NCBI GenBank assembly: GCA_943737045.1
Contig: CALSFV010000279.1
Location: 62,001 to 126,000, forward strand
DNA from: Parapristionchus giblindavisi
Lineage: Eukaryota > Nematoda > Chromadorea > Rhabditida > Diplogasteridae
Length of the DNA stretch: 64,000 nucleotides
Direction: 5' to 3'
Notes under the pieces: model-generated
The model's database searches: none
What the model was told of the DNA's origin: nothing
What the model saw: only the letters and a program-made list of their open reading frames with translations
Shown here: piece after piece, positions 11,132 to 22,418 of the stretch
Numbering within the stretch: the stretch's first letter is position 1
Layout: the number at the start of each line of letters is the position of its first letter
Program-made: the position numbers and the translations under genes

Positions 11132-12125
11132 CTGGAAATCGATCGATTCGTGCTATTATTATCTCAAATGGTAACCATGGAGTGGCTCGAACTGGGTACT
11201 TTTCCAACGTAGTCGGAAACTAACCAACAGTGAGCTTGTAGCTATGGAGTAACTAACCAGCTAGCTAGCTTGCTAGTTAACTGAAATAGAAAAAAAAAAC
11301 TAAAACAGTGAATGGCCACTCGAAGCTTGAAATAATGCCCCTGCCGATGCTCCGCCTCCTCCCTAGATGATGCGGAGTCTGAGGGGACTGAGCAGGCCGT
11401 CTTACACCTCCGAATGGAGGGCTGAGCATGACCAAAATCACGTGCATTTAATATGCAAGCTCCCACCTAGTTTGGGCGTCTATTCCTGAAGCCCAAACAA
11501 GAATATTCGAAGAATATTCGAATAGTGCACATTTAAAGGGACCAGGAAACGAAAAATTAAGTTGCTCTCATATGATAGAGCTTTGAATTCTGCTTCGAAA
11601 AATGTAAAAAATAAATAATAATTTGCCTCTTATAAGGAAATAATGTAATTAGAACGTTGAAAAACTGCTGGTGTATTTCGCCGGGTTACTGTAGTTTATT
11701 CGACGTTTCCTAATGTGCACACCACAAAGATCTCGACACTTTTTTCACTTACAGAGCTCACTCTTTCGAATATCTAACATTATAATTCCAATATTTATCC
11801 TTTTTTCTGATATTTTGAGCTGTTTTTATATGTTATTTATCACGACAAGAATATATAAAAAAAACAAAAATTCACAATGATGATTAATTTAATCGACAAT
11901 TTTGCTCATCTCGCAGACAACATTCATTCAATATTATATAGTTTATTTATAACATATTCCATAATATAAGGATACAAAAGATAGATATCGAATACAAACA
12001 AATATACAACGGAATTGGGCGATATAGAAGACTTGTGTCTGCATGAAATTATACAGTACAACCATAGAAAGCAAAGAATGAAATCTTAACGGTTTAAATC
12101 AATAGCTCTCCATTGGCAGATAATT
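11132..12125. other. No supported gene
   Basis: AT-rich apart from a GC-rich patch at 11335-11430 that is open in several frames on the minus strand. A good acceptor (TTTTTTCTATTTCAG on the minus strand, about 11284) is followed by stops in all frames, so it may only be a trans-splice-like site. Nothing else is recognised. Confidence 0.4.
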
Positions 12126-12230
12126 CTAATAAATGGTCTCTACACCATGCCAATCAGTTGTGACGTCATCCTCACTGTCGATGATGCCAGAATCAGACCA
12201 TCGCATGGGACGCATGGCCGAGCCAGACGG
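12126..12230 (-). CDS. Possible C-terminal exon of a minus-strand gene
   Basis: On the minus strand an open stretch reads PSGSAMRPMRWSDSGIIDSE then DDVTTDWHGVETIY and TAG. The composition and acidic end look like a genuine C-terminus. The nearest strong acceptor (TTTTTTCAG, exon from 12243) puts an in-frame TAG before it, so the model needs a weak CTAG acceptor at 12231 or a frame error. No upstream exon was found. Confidence 0.25.
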   Translation of the reverse strand, partial: PSGSAMRPMRWSDSGIIDSEDDVTTDWHGVETIY

Positions 12231-12249
12231 CTAGCGCCATGACCTGAAA

Positions 12250-13410
12250 AAAATTTGGCGAGTTAAATCACTAAAACAAAGTAGATAAAGGATAGATAAA
12301 GGTTGTTAAATGAATAGTGAACAGGTAGATTCTTTTCTTAAAGTTGCGTTAAAGAGAGGAACCTCCGTCAGTGAAACGGGTTGAATCATCTAACTCCCGC
12401 ACGGAAAAACTTTGATAGAAAATATTTAAAGCCAGAGCCATATTTTAGATGACTTTTTTTCTTACAGAAGTACCCACCCACGAAATTTATCATGGACTGA
12501 TTTTTTTCCACGTTTTTACAAAGCTATTTTTCTCAGCCAATTTTTATTTATTTCTTATATTTTTTTGAAAACCCTACGTAAACAAACATTTGGAAAACGA
12601 TGAAATATAGTAAAAGCTTTGAAAATTTAATAATTCGCACCATAAATTCTCGAAAAGATTTCTGGCTGTTGATTAGGATATTTGACAAAGGTTTCTCTCC
12701 CTTTAAAGATTTTTTCCCTCGAGTTTTTTCGTAACAAAACTGTTTGGGTAGAATGATAGAGATTTATCACACGAACCGAAAGACCCATTTCATATTGCGT
12801 CTCTCACTTTCCCATTGTCACTTACGCTAACTTCCATAAAATATTAATATTCTATCCCCATGTTAATCGTTGCGGGAGTCAGTCATGCCAACTCAAGGGT
12901 CTCCTTCTTTAAAGTTAATGTTTTAGCAACCCCAATTTGTTAACTTCGAAGAAACCGAAAGTGAACAAAAGAATTGGCAACAATAGGACTCCTCTGTACT
13001 CCTCTGTACTATTAACTCTAATTATGTTTGAAAAGACAAACCAATATAAAAATGTCATGGTTTTTCGAAAAAAATTGAAATAAATACGTTTATCACCAAG
13101 AATCTGCAACTATTTTGTTCAAAAGTTAAATACTTCTAATGAATATTTTAAAAATCAAAGTTTATTTAATCAGAAATGAATATTTTGAATGTTCAAAATG
13201 TAGAAAAAGATGTGTTCAAGTTGGATCATGGATTTGCTACCGATAGTATTTACTTACCAGATTTTTTCCCGCGCATTTGACGCCGTATCCCATTCAAAGC
13301 TCATCTCCAAATGCGCACATCTTGTGGCTCTTTCCCTTGATCCATACATGTCATGCTGGGTCTCATCCTACCTACGGCGCCTGCATCCCTTGCTCGTTCA
13401 ATCATTCTAG
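12250..13410. other. No gene recognised
   Basis: AT-rich sequence with scattered stops in all frames. The phrase TCCCTTTAA(A/C)G recurs here and elsewhere (for example 12706 and 13850), suggesting old repeat remnants. Confidence 0.4.
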
Positions 13411-13683
13411 CGATTCTCTGGTATTTCAAGACTTAAAGTCTACTTGCACTTTAAGTAGACTTCAGTCCGGAAAATCAGTTTTGAATTCCCTCGAATCTAA
13501 AATTGGCGTCTTACAACGATAACTCTGCCACAACATACGATGTGTTGCCTGACATTGATTGAAAAGTAATTTTGCATACTAGTTTTGCATGCCACACCGA
13601 TGATTTAGCTTGATATATGCAAATCACCATATACAGATCCCATCAAGCCTTATCTCACGCCTTATAACAGCACCTTCAACTGA

Positions 13684-13748
13684 CACCCATAGTCTAATGG
13701 TAAATGTCCGGTTGAAGTAACGATCGAGCGGGTTCGAGTTCTGACCCT
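13684..13748 (+). pseudogene. tRNA-like sequence 3 (degenerate)
   Basis: An A-box-like TAGTCTAATGG is followed 30-odd bases later by a B box with one mismatch (GGTTCGAGTTC). The stems are not preserved. It is a tRNA-derived relic within the nested foldback cluster. Confidence 0.35.
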
Positions 13749-13902
13749 TACTAATGATTTTTGTCATTATTTCCTATATCTGTGGCAGAGTTATCGCGTC
13801 GGGGAACAATTGCGGGAATTCAAACACTGAAAAGTAGAGGGGTTACTGTCCCTTTAAAGTGAAAATGTGACGTCACTCACTTGAAGTTTACTTAAAGTAA
13901 AC

Positions 13903-14535
13903 TTTAACAAGGAACCTCTTTTACATTGATCTGGCGATGAGAGATGTGTTATAGCTCATTTGAAAGCCCTTCTTCTGTAGATTAAGACTATCTACTTAAA
14001 AAATGCAACCGAGGTCTGTGCACGGACATAAAATTGGAGGAGTGTCTAAAACGCAATGATGCGCGCAATGATGCACTAGTTCTCCGCGTTATCTCTGCGA
14101 ACCAGTGGTATCACAAAGGTAAAGATGAGTAATTGGGGTGTGTCTGACGAACTTCGGTGAGGTAAGACGCATGGAAGATGTCAAACATTAATTGGAAACT
14201 ACTGCAAAAGTTTTCTTCAAGAATGGAGAAGGTTCTCTACAGCCGGTTCATTTACATCAGCGTCGAATCTAGCAACTTACAATTGTAAATTCACTCGGAA
14301 ACGGAGAAGGAGGATCACTAGCTGGCTGTACAACCACTAGCGCGCAGAGATAACGCGTAGAACTAGTGCATCATTGCGCGCATCATTGCGTTTTAGACAC
14401 TCCTCCAATTTTTCAGCATGTGCACAGACCTCCGTTGCATTTTTTAAGTAGATAGTCTTAATCTACAGAAGAAGTGCTTTCGAATGAGCTATAACACAGC
14501 TCTCATCGCCAGATTAATGTAAAAGAGGTTCCTTG
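13903..14535. mobile_element. Foldback element, about 0.63 kb
   Basis: The left arm AAGGAACCTCTTTTACATTG and right arm AATGTAAAAGAGGTTCCTTG are inverted, and the match continues through GTGCATCATTGCGCGC-type sequence to a centre near 14220. It interrupts the left arm of the foldback that resumes at 14540. Confidence 0.75.
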
Positions 14536-14539
14536 TAAG

Positions 14540-15805
14540 TCAGGACATCGATCTCACCGATTTGGCTCAAAAATTTTTTGTGGATACCCCCATGAGCCCC
14601 ATCACCAAATGGGTATTCATTAGGGCTGGATCCTTGAAACACAGAAGTGGCGGGTTCTCGAAATTTGAAAACTCGATTTTCACCAAAACAAAATGGAGTG
14701 ACCTAGGACCAATGTTAGTGTCGATTAGTTATTAGTATAAATAGACAACAAAAACTAGATATATGACGGTCCGGAGATCCGATCGGAAACTAATTTTTTT
14801 ACCTTCTCAAAACATTATAAAATTAATTAAAATTTAAAATAAAAAAAACGGCAGCCTTTATAGAGTTTTGTCTCATTTTATAGAGTTAAAAATTCCTCGT
14901 CGAATGAGGCAAAAAAATAGAAAATCGATCGACCCGTGTTTTGAGATAAATGAACCTGAAGACGACCCGAAAATATATCTGTTTTCAAACCCCCTCATGT
15001 TTGTACTCATATTGAAGAGCTCGTCGAGTAGAACAACTTTCATGTTGAACGTTTTGTCTGAAACTCATGTACAAAAGAAATACATGAATTAAGATTTATT
15101 GGATCCAAATCATTTCGATCGCTTGTATCTTGAGAACAAACGACTTTCATAGAATATGACCAAAATGAAAAATGATGTACTCGACGAGTTCTTTAAAAGG
15201 AGTATAAACATGGCAAGGTTTCGACAACTTTTTTTTCATGACCACTGTGAGAATAAATTAAACTCATGTATTTCTCTTGTGCATGAGTTTCAGACAAAAC
15301 GTTCAACATGAAAGTTGTTCTACTCGACGAGCACTTCAATATGAGTGCAAACATGAAGGGGTTTGAAAACAAAAATATTTTCGGGTCGTCTTCAGGTTCA
15401 TTTATCTCAAAACACGGGTCGATAGATTTTCGATTTTTTGCCTCATTCGACGCGGAATTTTTTGCTCTATAAGATGAATCAAAAATTGGGCTGCCGTTGT
15501 TTGTTTTAAAATTTTAATTAATTTTAGAATGTTTTGAGAAGGTAAAATATCAGTTTGCGATCGGATCTCCGGACCGTCATATATCTAGTTTTTGTTGTCT
15601 ATTTATACTTATAATTAATCGACACTAACATTGGTCCTAGGTCGCTCCATTTTGTTTTGGTGAAAATCGAGTTTGCAAATTTCGACAACCCGCCACTTCT
15701 GTTTTTCATGGATCCAGCTCTAATGAATACCCATTTGGTGATGGGGGCTCATGGGGGTATCCACAAAAAAATTTTGAGCCAAATCGGTGAGGTCGATGTC
15801 CGGGG
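14540..15805. mobile_element. Foldback element, GGACATCGA(C/T)CTCACC family
   Basis: The left arm (GACATCGATCTCACCGATTT, GTGGATACCCCCATGAGCCC) and right arm (AAATCGGTGAGGTCGATGTC) are near-perfect inverted copies with a centre near 15190. The same family occurs in each copy of the tandem duplication at 52737, 58228 and 62660. Open frames inside (for example near 14868 and 15657) belong to the repeat. Confidence 0.8.
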
Positions 15806-16140
15806 ACAGTGGCTCAACCCTCGAATCTTACTGAGCAGGTGTCTTAAGTAGACTTTAAGTTTTGAAATACCAGAGGTATATCCGAGTGACGATCATAGCA
15901 CGCTTCTCGCCTAATAAGGGAAGGGTACTTGGTCGTGTGTCGGAAAATCTAACAAAATGTATATGGTTGGAAAGAGAACAAAATTCTAAGACTTTTTGGT
16001 CTTTTCGTTTTGTCGCCTCGGACTTCCTAAGCACCGAAAATCGATTTTGAAAAAAGAGCAATTCCATGGGCGAAATTTCAAGGGTCCAATGGCAGAGATA
16101 TCTATCAGATACCTCATCTCGCCCTTGCATTCCTCTCCCA

Positions 16141-16234
16141 AGCAACAAGTGGCGCAGTAGGTAAGAGGCTCGTTTATAAATCTTTTGTGTGTTCGGTTTC
16201 AATGGTTCGATTCTTTTCATTGCAACTTTTTTTT
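16141..16234 (+). ncRNA. tRNA-like pol III unit, left arm of foldback
   Basis: A box TGGCGCAGTAGG matches the consensus exactly. B box GGTTCGATTCT differs at one base and lies about 50 bases downstream. A run of eight T (16227-16234) follows, a canonical pol III stop. The stems are poorly preserved and no anticodon can be assigned, so this is a tRNA-derived, SINE-like unit rather than a tRNA. It points inward, facing its mirror copy. Confidence 0.5.
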
Positions 16235-16612
16235 GCTTATTTTATTTTTGATCAAACTCTTTTTTATTAACAATTTAACAACAAATAGACGAGCCAATTC
16301 ATAATAACGGTGCATATTGGGCCAGAAACATGAAAAGCAGAAGCTTGCTCTGCAGCGCGAGCAGATGGTACAGCATGGCTCGCCACAGGGGCAAGAAATG
16401 CGAGATGAAAATATTTTTTTCTCCGAGATTTGATTAGGTAAACAAAAGATTCACCATTTCCGTCGTCCACGTGGAGCGTCGATTTTCAGGCGAGTTATCT
16501 TCCTCATGTTTCTGGCCCAATATGCACCGTTGTTAAGCATTGACTGTTACATTTGATGCTAAATTGTTAATAAAGTTCATATAAACGTTGTTTGATCAAA
16601 AATAAATTGAGC

Positions 16613-16707
16613 AAAAAAAAGTTGCAGCGAAAGGAATCGAACCATTGAAACCGAACACACAAAAGTTTTATAGACGAGCCTCTTACCTACTGCACCACGT
16701 GTTGCTT
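16613..16707 (-). ncRNA. tRNA-like pol III unit, right arm of foldback
   Basis: Mirror copy of the left unit. On the minus strand it has an A-box-like TGGTGCAGTAGG, an exact B box GGTTCGATTCC and then a run of eight T (A8 at 16613-16620 on the plus strand). The two units converge, so read-through transcripts would be complementary. Confidence 0.5.
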
Positions 16708-16933
16708 GGGGAAGGAATGCAAGGGCGAGATGAGGTATCTAATAGTTATCTCTACCATTGGACCCTTGAAATTTCGCCCATGGAATTGCTCTTTTTCAAA
16801 ATCGATTTTCGGTCCTTAGAAAGTCCGAGGCGACAAAACGAAAAGACCAAAAAGTCTTAGAATTTTGTCCTCTTTCCAACCATATACATTTTGTTAGATT
16901 TTCAGACACACGACCAAGTACCCTTCCCTTATA

Positions 16934-18390
16934 AGAATTGACCGAAATCCACAGATTTACTACACACTTTTGAGTTGACCCCCGCTTTTCTCCACAGTTT
17001 TCGATAGGCTTTGGGTAGGACATCAATAATCCAGAGTAGTAAGGATGGTAGATCACGCACCTCTCCAGGAGCTCACGTCAAAGTTCGTCGTTGAGGCTCC
17101 TTCCGATGCGATTTTCTCGGTTCACAGCAGAGCTATGAAAAAGTTTCCAACAGATCAAATGTGTATTTTCTCGAGTACTTTCAGATAAAAATGTAAAAAT
17201 TCAACTTTTTAATTTTTCGTTCCCTAAGAAATTGATCGCGTTCCATAGCCCCGGGAAAGATTTTTTAAATGCTCAATGGATAGAGCTCGTTCACAGCTTT
17301 CATTTAAGCTCTTGGGAGACGATTTTCATGGGGATTTGACTGAACTACGTATAAAAAACTGCATTTGAATGCAGGTAGATCACTAAAGAAAGCTTTGATC
17401 TACTCGAAATTGTCGGCTATTTGACTGGATTGTCCTGTAACATACTGGAGAATGGACTGAGGATCATTTTGACGTCGAGTCGATCGCTCATATTCTTTTT
17501 GCTCTCGCTGCAGCCAAACCAGCGAAAGGAGTCCTTTTTGATGATTCCTGGTATTGATTGACTGATGAATACCAAAGATATATTCAAGTTATCTTAAGTT
17601 ATCTTAAGTTAAGTTATCTGGCTCTCTGGAAAAGTGATCGATGTTTCTCGAAGAATTACCGAGCGAGTTCTGGTTGGTCTGAATCTATCGCATTCGACGT
17701 AGCCAAGTTGGATGCTCATTTACCGGTCCGAACTGGGAGATTCTCCTATATCTACAGTACTCAACGGTCAATCAATACCAGGAATCATCAGAAAGACTCC
17801 TTTCGCTGGTTTGGCTGCAGCGAGAGCAAAACGAATATGAGCGATCGACTCGACGTCAAAATGATCCTCAGCCCATTCTCCAGTATGTTACAAGACAATC
17901 CAGTCAAATAGCCGACAATTTCGAGTAGATCAAAGCTTTCTTTAGTGATCTACCTGCATTCAAATGCAGTTTTTTATACGTAGTTCAGTCAAATCCCCAT
18001 GAAAATCGTCTCCCAAGAGCTTAAATGAAAGCTGTGAACGAGCTCTATCCATTAAGCCTTTAAAAAAATCTTTCCCGGGGCTATGGAACGCGATCAATTT
18101 CTTAGGGAACGAAAAATTAAAAAGTTGATTTTTTACATTTTTATCTGAAAGTACTCGAGAAAATACATATTTCATCTGTTGGAAACTATTTCATAGCTCT
18201 GCTGTGAACCGAGAAAATCGCATCGGAAGGAGCCTCAACGACGAACTTTGATGTGAGCTCCTGGAGAGGTGCGTGATCTACCATCCTTACTACTCTGGAT
18301 TATTGATGTCCTACCCAAGGCCTATCGAAAACTGTGGAGAAAAGTGGGGGTCAACTCAAAAGTGTGTAGTAGAATCGGTCAATTCTTAGG
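16934..18390. mobile_element. Foldback element, GAATTGACCG termini, about 1.45 kb
   Basis: Termini GAATTGACCGAAATCC and its mirror ending CGGTCAATTC bound arms that match through GGTAGATCACGCACCTCTCC, CCCCGGGAAAGATTTTTTAA and GATCTACTCGAAATTGTCGG. The centre is near 17600. The flanks TAA and TTA suggest a 3-bp TWA-type target site with one change. It is inserted in the right arm of the tRNA-bearing foldback. Confidence 0.75.
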
Positions 18391-18422
18391 CGAGATGCGT
18401 GATAAGATATTGTCCGTATAAA

Positions 18423-18944
18423 ATGAGAAAAGTGTACACCACAACAGGTAATTACTATTATTTAGCATTCGATTTCGATAGCATACTATTGTTTTCTTTT
18501 ATTATTAGCTTGTTGTATGAATATCTAAGGAGTAATATGACACATCTCTCGGAAAAAAAAAGAAAAATGCTGAATTTTGAATTCCCGCATTTGCATTACC
18601 GTAATCGGCACACGATAATTCGTTCAGTTCGCCATGAAAAGGCGAATTAGTCGTGGTTTTTTCGGGAATAAGGCAACTTTTTCCCAATTTGTTTTAGTTC
18701 ATTTTCATACAATAGTTACGCTAATGAATACTCGTCAAATTGAAGGAATAAAAAAGTCAGCCACCGAGAGGCAATTGTAGGAAAAATAAAAATATTTTTA
18801 TTATATTTTTTATATAATATTTTTATTTATTTTAAATTATTTCTGGGCCTCGCAGTTTTGGATCGGGATGACACTTGGTGGGATTTGCCTGCTTATTATT
18901 GCCCATCGTCGTATACACATATCGAGCGAATCCGTAAACTTTGA
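18423..18944 (+). CDS. Possible two-exon small gene
   Basis: ATG at 18423 opens MRKVYTTT and ends ACAACAG|GTAATT in phase 1. An acceptor GCCTCGCAG is followed at 18856 by a phase-1-compatible exon reading LDRDDTWWDLPAYYCPSSYT then HIERIRKL and TGA at 18942. The tryptophan/tyrosine-rich composition looks coding and the phases agree, but the first exon has only eight codons. The same second exon is also open in another frame that reads a membrane-like FWIGMTLGGICLLIIAHRR before a GTAAAC donor. I cannot choose between them and recognise neither. Confidence 0.25.
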
Positions 18945-19206
18945 AATTTTGATGCCATTTTATCGAACTTACGTTATTTATTGAGGATGTAGATATGACG
19001 AACCCAAACTCCGTCTACGAGCTCATGCCAGCCCCTACTACAGCTGTGCACGATTGGGGCCCGATCGGTTCATGTCACCTTTTGGCCAAGTGCCAAGCCA
19101 TAAGCAAAATATGTTCACTGTGTCATATAGTCTCTCTTAAAACTGAGAGTTTCTGCGGTTTCAAAAAGGATGTCAATAAGGAATTCAAGCCTTTGATACC
19201 ATACCG

Positions 19207-20378
19207 TTAGCCTTTGATACCATACCGTTAAATCTATTAGCCCACAAATGCCAAATCTATGGTATCAAAGGTCGCCTTCTCGAATGGCTAATATCATTCT
19301 TACAAGACCGTAATCAATCTGTTTCCATAGGATTGAATGAATCTCGTCCTTATGACGTCACGAGTGGAGTGCCTCAAGGCTCATGCATTGGACCATTGCT
19401 CTTTTCCCTGTACATTAGTGATATTCCAAGTCTGCTCCCCTCTGGCGTTTTTAGCTGCATGTATGCTGACGACCTGAAGATCTACTCAGTCAATAACCCT
19501 GATGCCCTCCAGGCAGCCTTGAACATAATTTACGAGTGGACCCTCGCATGGGGGCTGTCTTTGTCTCCTACCAAAACTGTTGTTATGCATATGGGTAACA
19601 ACCATCCGTATGTGTCATTCACTGTCGGCAATACTACTCTTCCTCTTGTGTCTTCAGTCACTGATCTAGGTGTTACTTATAATAATAAGCTAACATTTGA
19701 CGAACATATATGTCGCATTATTGCTAAGGCGAAAGCACGCTCTGCTTATATTCATCGTTCGTTCGTGTCTTGTAGTACTAATACATATGCCCGATTATTC
19801 GTCACATATGTTCGACCTCTTCTCGAGTATTGTTCAGAACTCTGGAGTCCTCAATCATGCACGTTAAATAATAATATTGAATCCGTTCAGAGACGTTTTT
19901 CCAGACTGGTCTACCGCAAGTGTGGAATACGGTACACGAACTACAATGAGAGACTCCGACACCTCAATCTCCCCTCCCTAGAATCTAGGCGCAGACAAAA
20001 CGATATTATTTTTGCATATAAGACTATCCACAATTTCATTGACATCAATCCCCGCACCTTGTTCCTTTTCTCAAACACAATTAATTCAACTCGTGGTCAT
20101 AATATGAAGCTTTGTGTCCATCCATCATCTTCTTCTAAGTTTTTAGCCTTTCTAAGTAACAGAATAGTTTCTCAATGGAACTCTTTAGATAATTCTATTG
20201 TAACTTTGCAAAACCCTGTGTACTTTAGTTCTTATGTTCGTAATTTAATACTGTGACCTAGCTGTTACAGTTCTTTTCGCTTCTTCTTATTTTATCACTT
20301 GTACCATCAATTATTTTATTTTAACTTTGTCATCAAATTGAAAGATGCGATAAATATTTATTTATTTATTTATTTAAC
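19207..20378 (+). mobile_element. 5'-truncated non-LTR retrotransposon, reverse transcriptase
   Basis: An open frame from about 19211 to the TGA at 20254-20256 encodes the C-terminal two thirds of a CR1/jockey-type reverse transcriptase. In order it shows AFDTIPLNLL, GIKGRLLEWLISFL, SGVPQGSCIGPLLFSLYISD, the catalytic MYADDLKIYS, LAWGLSLSPTKT and the thumb/C-terminal signature YVRPLLEYCSELWSP, followed by SRRRQNDIIFAYKTIH. The endonuclease domain and the first reverse-transcriptase motifs are missing. A 20-base stretch (CCTTTGATACCATACCGTTA) is duplicated at the 5' junction. The 3' end is a TTTA/ATTT repeat (20353-20375), as in many such elements. The remaining frame has no stop, so the copy is fairly young but cannot move on its own. 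Confidence 0.85.
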
Positions 20379-21487
20379 AAATTTAATGTAGAATTTAATA
20401 AAAACTAATTGAGAAAAATCGATTATGTCTGGATATTGCTTTTAAAACGCACTCTCCATAACAGCGGAGGGGTAGTGACAGGGGGAGGGCACAAAGTTTC
20501 AAAATCATCCTAGACCATTCATATTTGGTGGTTAGAGTCTCTAGAAATGGGATACACTTCAGCCAAAAAATTGACTCGAATTATCGATTTTTGATCTGCC
20601 AAAAGTGAAAAAAATCAACTTGATTTTACCAATCATATCATATGTCATTCGAAAGAGCGTTGAAAGTTATGTAAATCTGACAAGTTTCAAAAGATTTCAT
20701 TCATTGGTTTTAGAGAAAAATCCGATTTTTCGAAAAAAGGCCAGATTCTTTTCAAGCATTCAGTAGAAAAATTCATGAAACGTTTTAAAGGGACTCCCTC
20801 TACTCTACTTTTAGTTTTACTCTACTTTTACTTTACTTTTAGTTGCTTGTAGTTTTAGTTTTCCCCTCTACATGTAATAGATGCTGTTCGACCCTTGTGA
20901 ACTATACTATACTTATTTAAAAGGCGTACTCGGTAAGAATGCAGTGAACGGGATAGAAGATGGCACAGTTGGTGGAAATCGTTTCTGTGCGCTCAAACTT
21001 CACAGGTGGAGTCCCTATGGGTAGGATACACTTCAGCCAAAGAGTTGGACTCCAAAAGTGATCTTTGATCTTTGATCTCGCATAGACGATCTTTCCTTTG
21101 AAAAAACGCAAAAAGTTATACTAGCACATAGAGGGTTTTGGTCCAACCCAACGCCCGTAATACGCGAAAAACCATACTTTTTTGACATTTTTAATCTTCA
21201 AAAAAATAAATCACCACTTTACGATAGTTGGTGGAAATCTCCGGGGAAATTCAATGTCGCTATCTTGTAGCAAATTTAATGTAGAATTTAATAAAAATAT
21301 TTCGGGAAAAATCTAAATACTCTATTTACGTTTTTTCGAGCAAATCTATCGCCCGAACGAGCTTCGTTCGAGCCCACAGGTGCCCGATGCTTTCCTATGA
21401 GTGAATTGGCATTTCAAAGTGTTTTTTTGTCTATGTGTGCTAGTTTAATCGACTTTATTACTTCTTGATTTCAATATCTCTCCGAAT
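20379..21487. repeat. Repeat remnants around the retrotransposon 3' side
   Basis: A 27-bp direct repeat (core AATTTAATGTAGAATTTAAT) lies at 20378-20404 and 21271-21297. The phrase GATACACTTCAGCCAAA occurs at about 20550 and 21027. No gene is seen. Confidence 0.45.
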
Positions 21488-21552
21488 ATGTCGATGGTTT
21501 AGTATAAAATGCTCGCCTGCCATTCCCGGCCATTCGATTCCCGGCCGATGCA
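21488..21552 (+). pseudogene. tRNA-Gly(GCC) pseudogene
   Basis: The sequence GTCGATGGTTTAGTATAAAA, TGCTCGCCTGCCA and ATTCGATTCCCGGCCGATGC follows eukaryotic tRNA-Gly(GCC) closely, including the GCC anticodon loop CTGCCA and the 3' acceptor half CCGATGC. The 3' half of the anticodon stem is lost, the D-loop is shortened (GTATAA in place of GTGGTAGAA) and the B box is damaged (CATTCGATTCC). It cannot be a working tRNA. Confidence 0.75.
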
Positions 21553-22418
21553 CCAATATCGAGTTCAGTTGTATGAAACTATACCGAACCTCCGGCAATT
21601 CTGGCTACGCAAAAGCCTCGATGAGATAAAAGTCTCTATTTTGAACATCCGATAATGTTGCCTGTATCATCATATTAACTTGTTTACTCAAAAACAAGTC
21701 GGCGGTTCAACTTTTCCCAGAAATGCATTAGCCAAAACCGATGTATGGTGTGGCATTTCAACATTTCAACATTTCAATTGTAAGATTGTGAATACAGTCT
21801 GTTCGAAGTTTATTTAAATATTAACATTGTACTCATCTGCGCTAAAATGTCAACGACAGCGTTCGCAACATATATCGTATATCTGTTTTCACCAGTTATA
21901 TCATTCATGTTGAGTTTCGCATTCCCATACTCGTTTCCTACGAAGATCCCAAACAGATAACTTAACTTGATATCTTGGGAATAGAAAAAATTAACCATTT
22001 TGAAAGTCCTGTTCGAAAAGAATCCAAGCAGGGTCTAATCTTTTCCAATAAACAGTAATTATTGTCTTACATATTGTGTATTTACGATTTGAACACATTC
22101 TGTATGAGTATTCATAATTTGTCTAATCACGTGAAAAAGCCATGTAAGAAAAGCTAAAAACATTTCGAAAATACTGTTTCCAAAGAACAAGTTTACTCGA
22201 CTCTCATGATGTTTTTTTTTGTTCAAAAATTGTGAAAAGAAAAGAAAATCTGATAAAACTCTCTACTCGTTTTTCGCACGCGTATGCCCCGTTTCTATTT
22301 CGCTTGTGTTTCTTTTCGCGACTCCTGAACTACACATTACTGTATCTGCGTGTTAACCAAACGAGGATTTTCGAACAGACTTTCCAAAATAGCTTGATTG
22401 CTATTTCGAAAAGCATCG

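Larger units (their letters stand above)
13417..15875. mobile_element. Nested foldback cluster with GGTATTTCAAGACTTAAAG ends
   Basis: TCTGGTATTTCAAGACTTAA at 13417 faces its reverse complement (CTTTAAGTTTTGAAATACCA) near 15850-15873. Inside are two further palindromes described separately, plus a tRNA-like sequence at 13684. The motif CTTTAAGTAGACTT also occurs at 32540, so the family is dispersed. Confidence 0.6.
15880..18410. mobile_element. Foldback element with tRNA-like units in both arms
   Basis: The left arm (about 15903-16234) and right arm (about 16613-16934) are inverted copies (AAGGGAAGGGTACTTGGTCG; CCCATGGAATTGCTCTTTT). Each arm ends inward with a tRNA-like, pol III-type unit. 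The central 300 bp carries a third inverted pair, GTGCATATTGGGCCAGAAAC at 16310 and its reverse complement at 16508. The right arm is interrupted at 16934 by another foldback; sequence matching the left outer end (TTAGGCGAG) resumes at 18387. Confidence 0.7.

Noticed and set aside
15855..16220. 121-residue minus-strand frame and its mirror near 16645-16860
   Set aside because: Both lie in the arms of a foldback and mirror each other, which explains the open frames without coding function.
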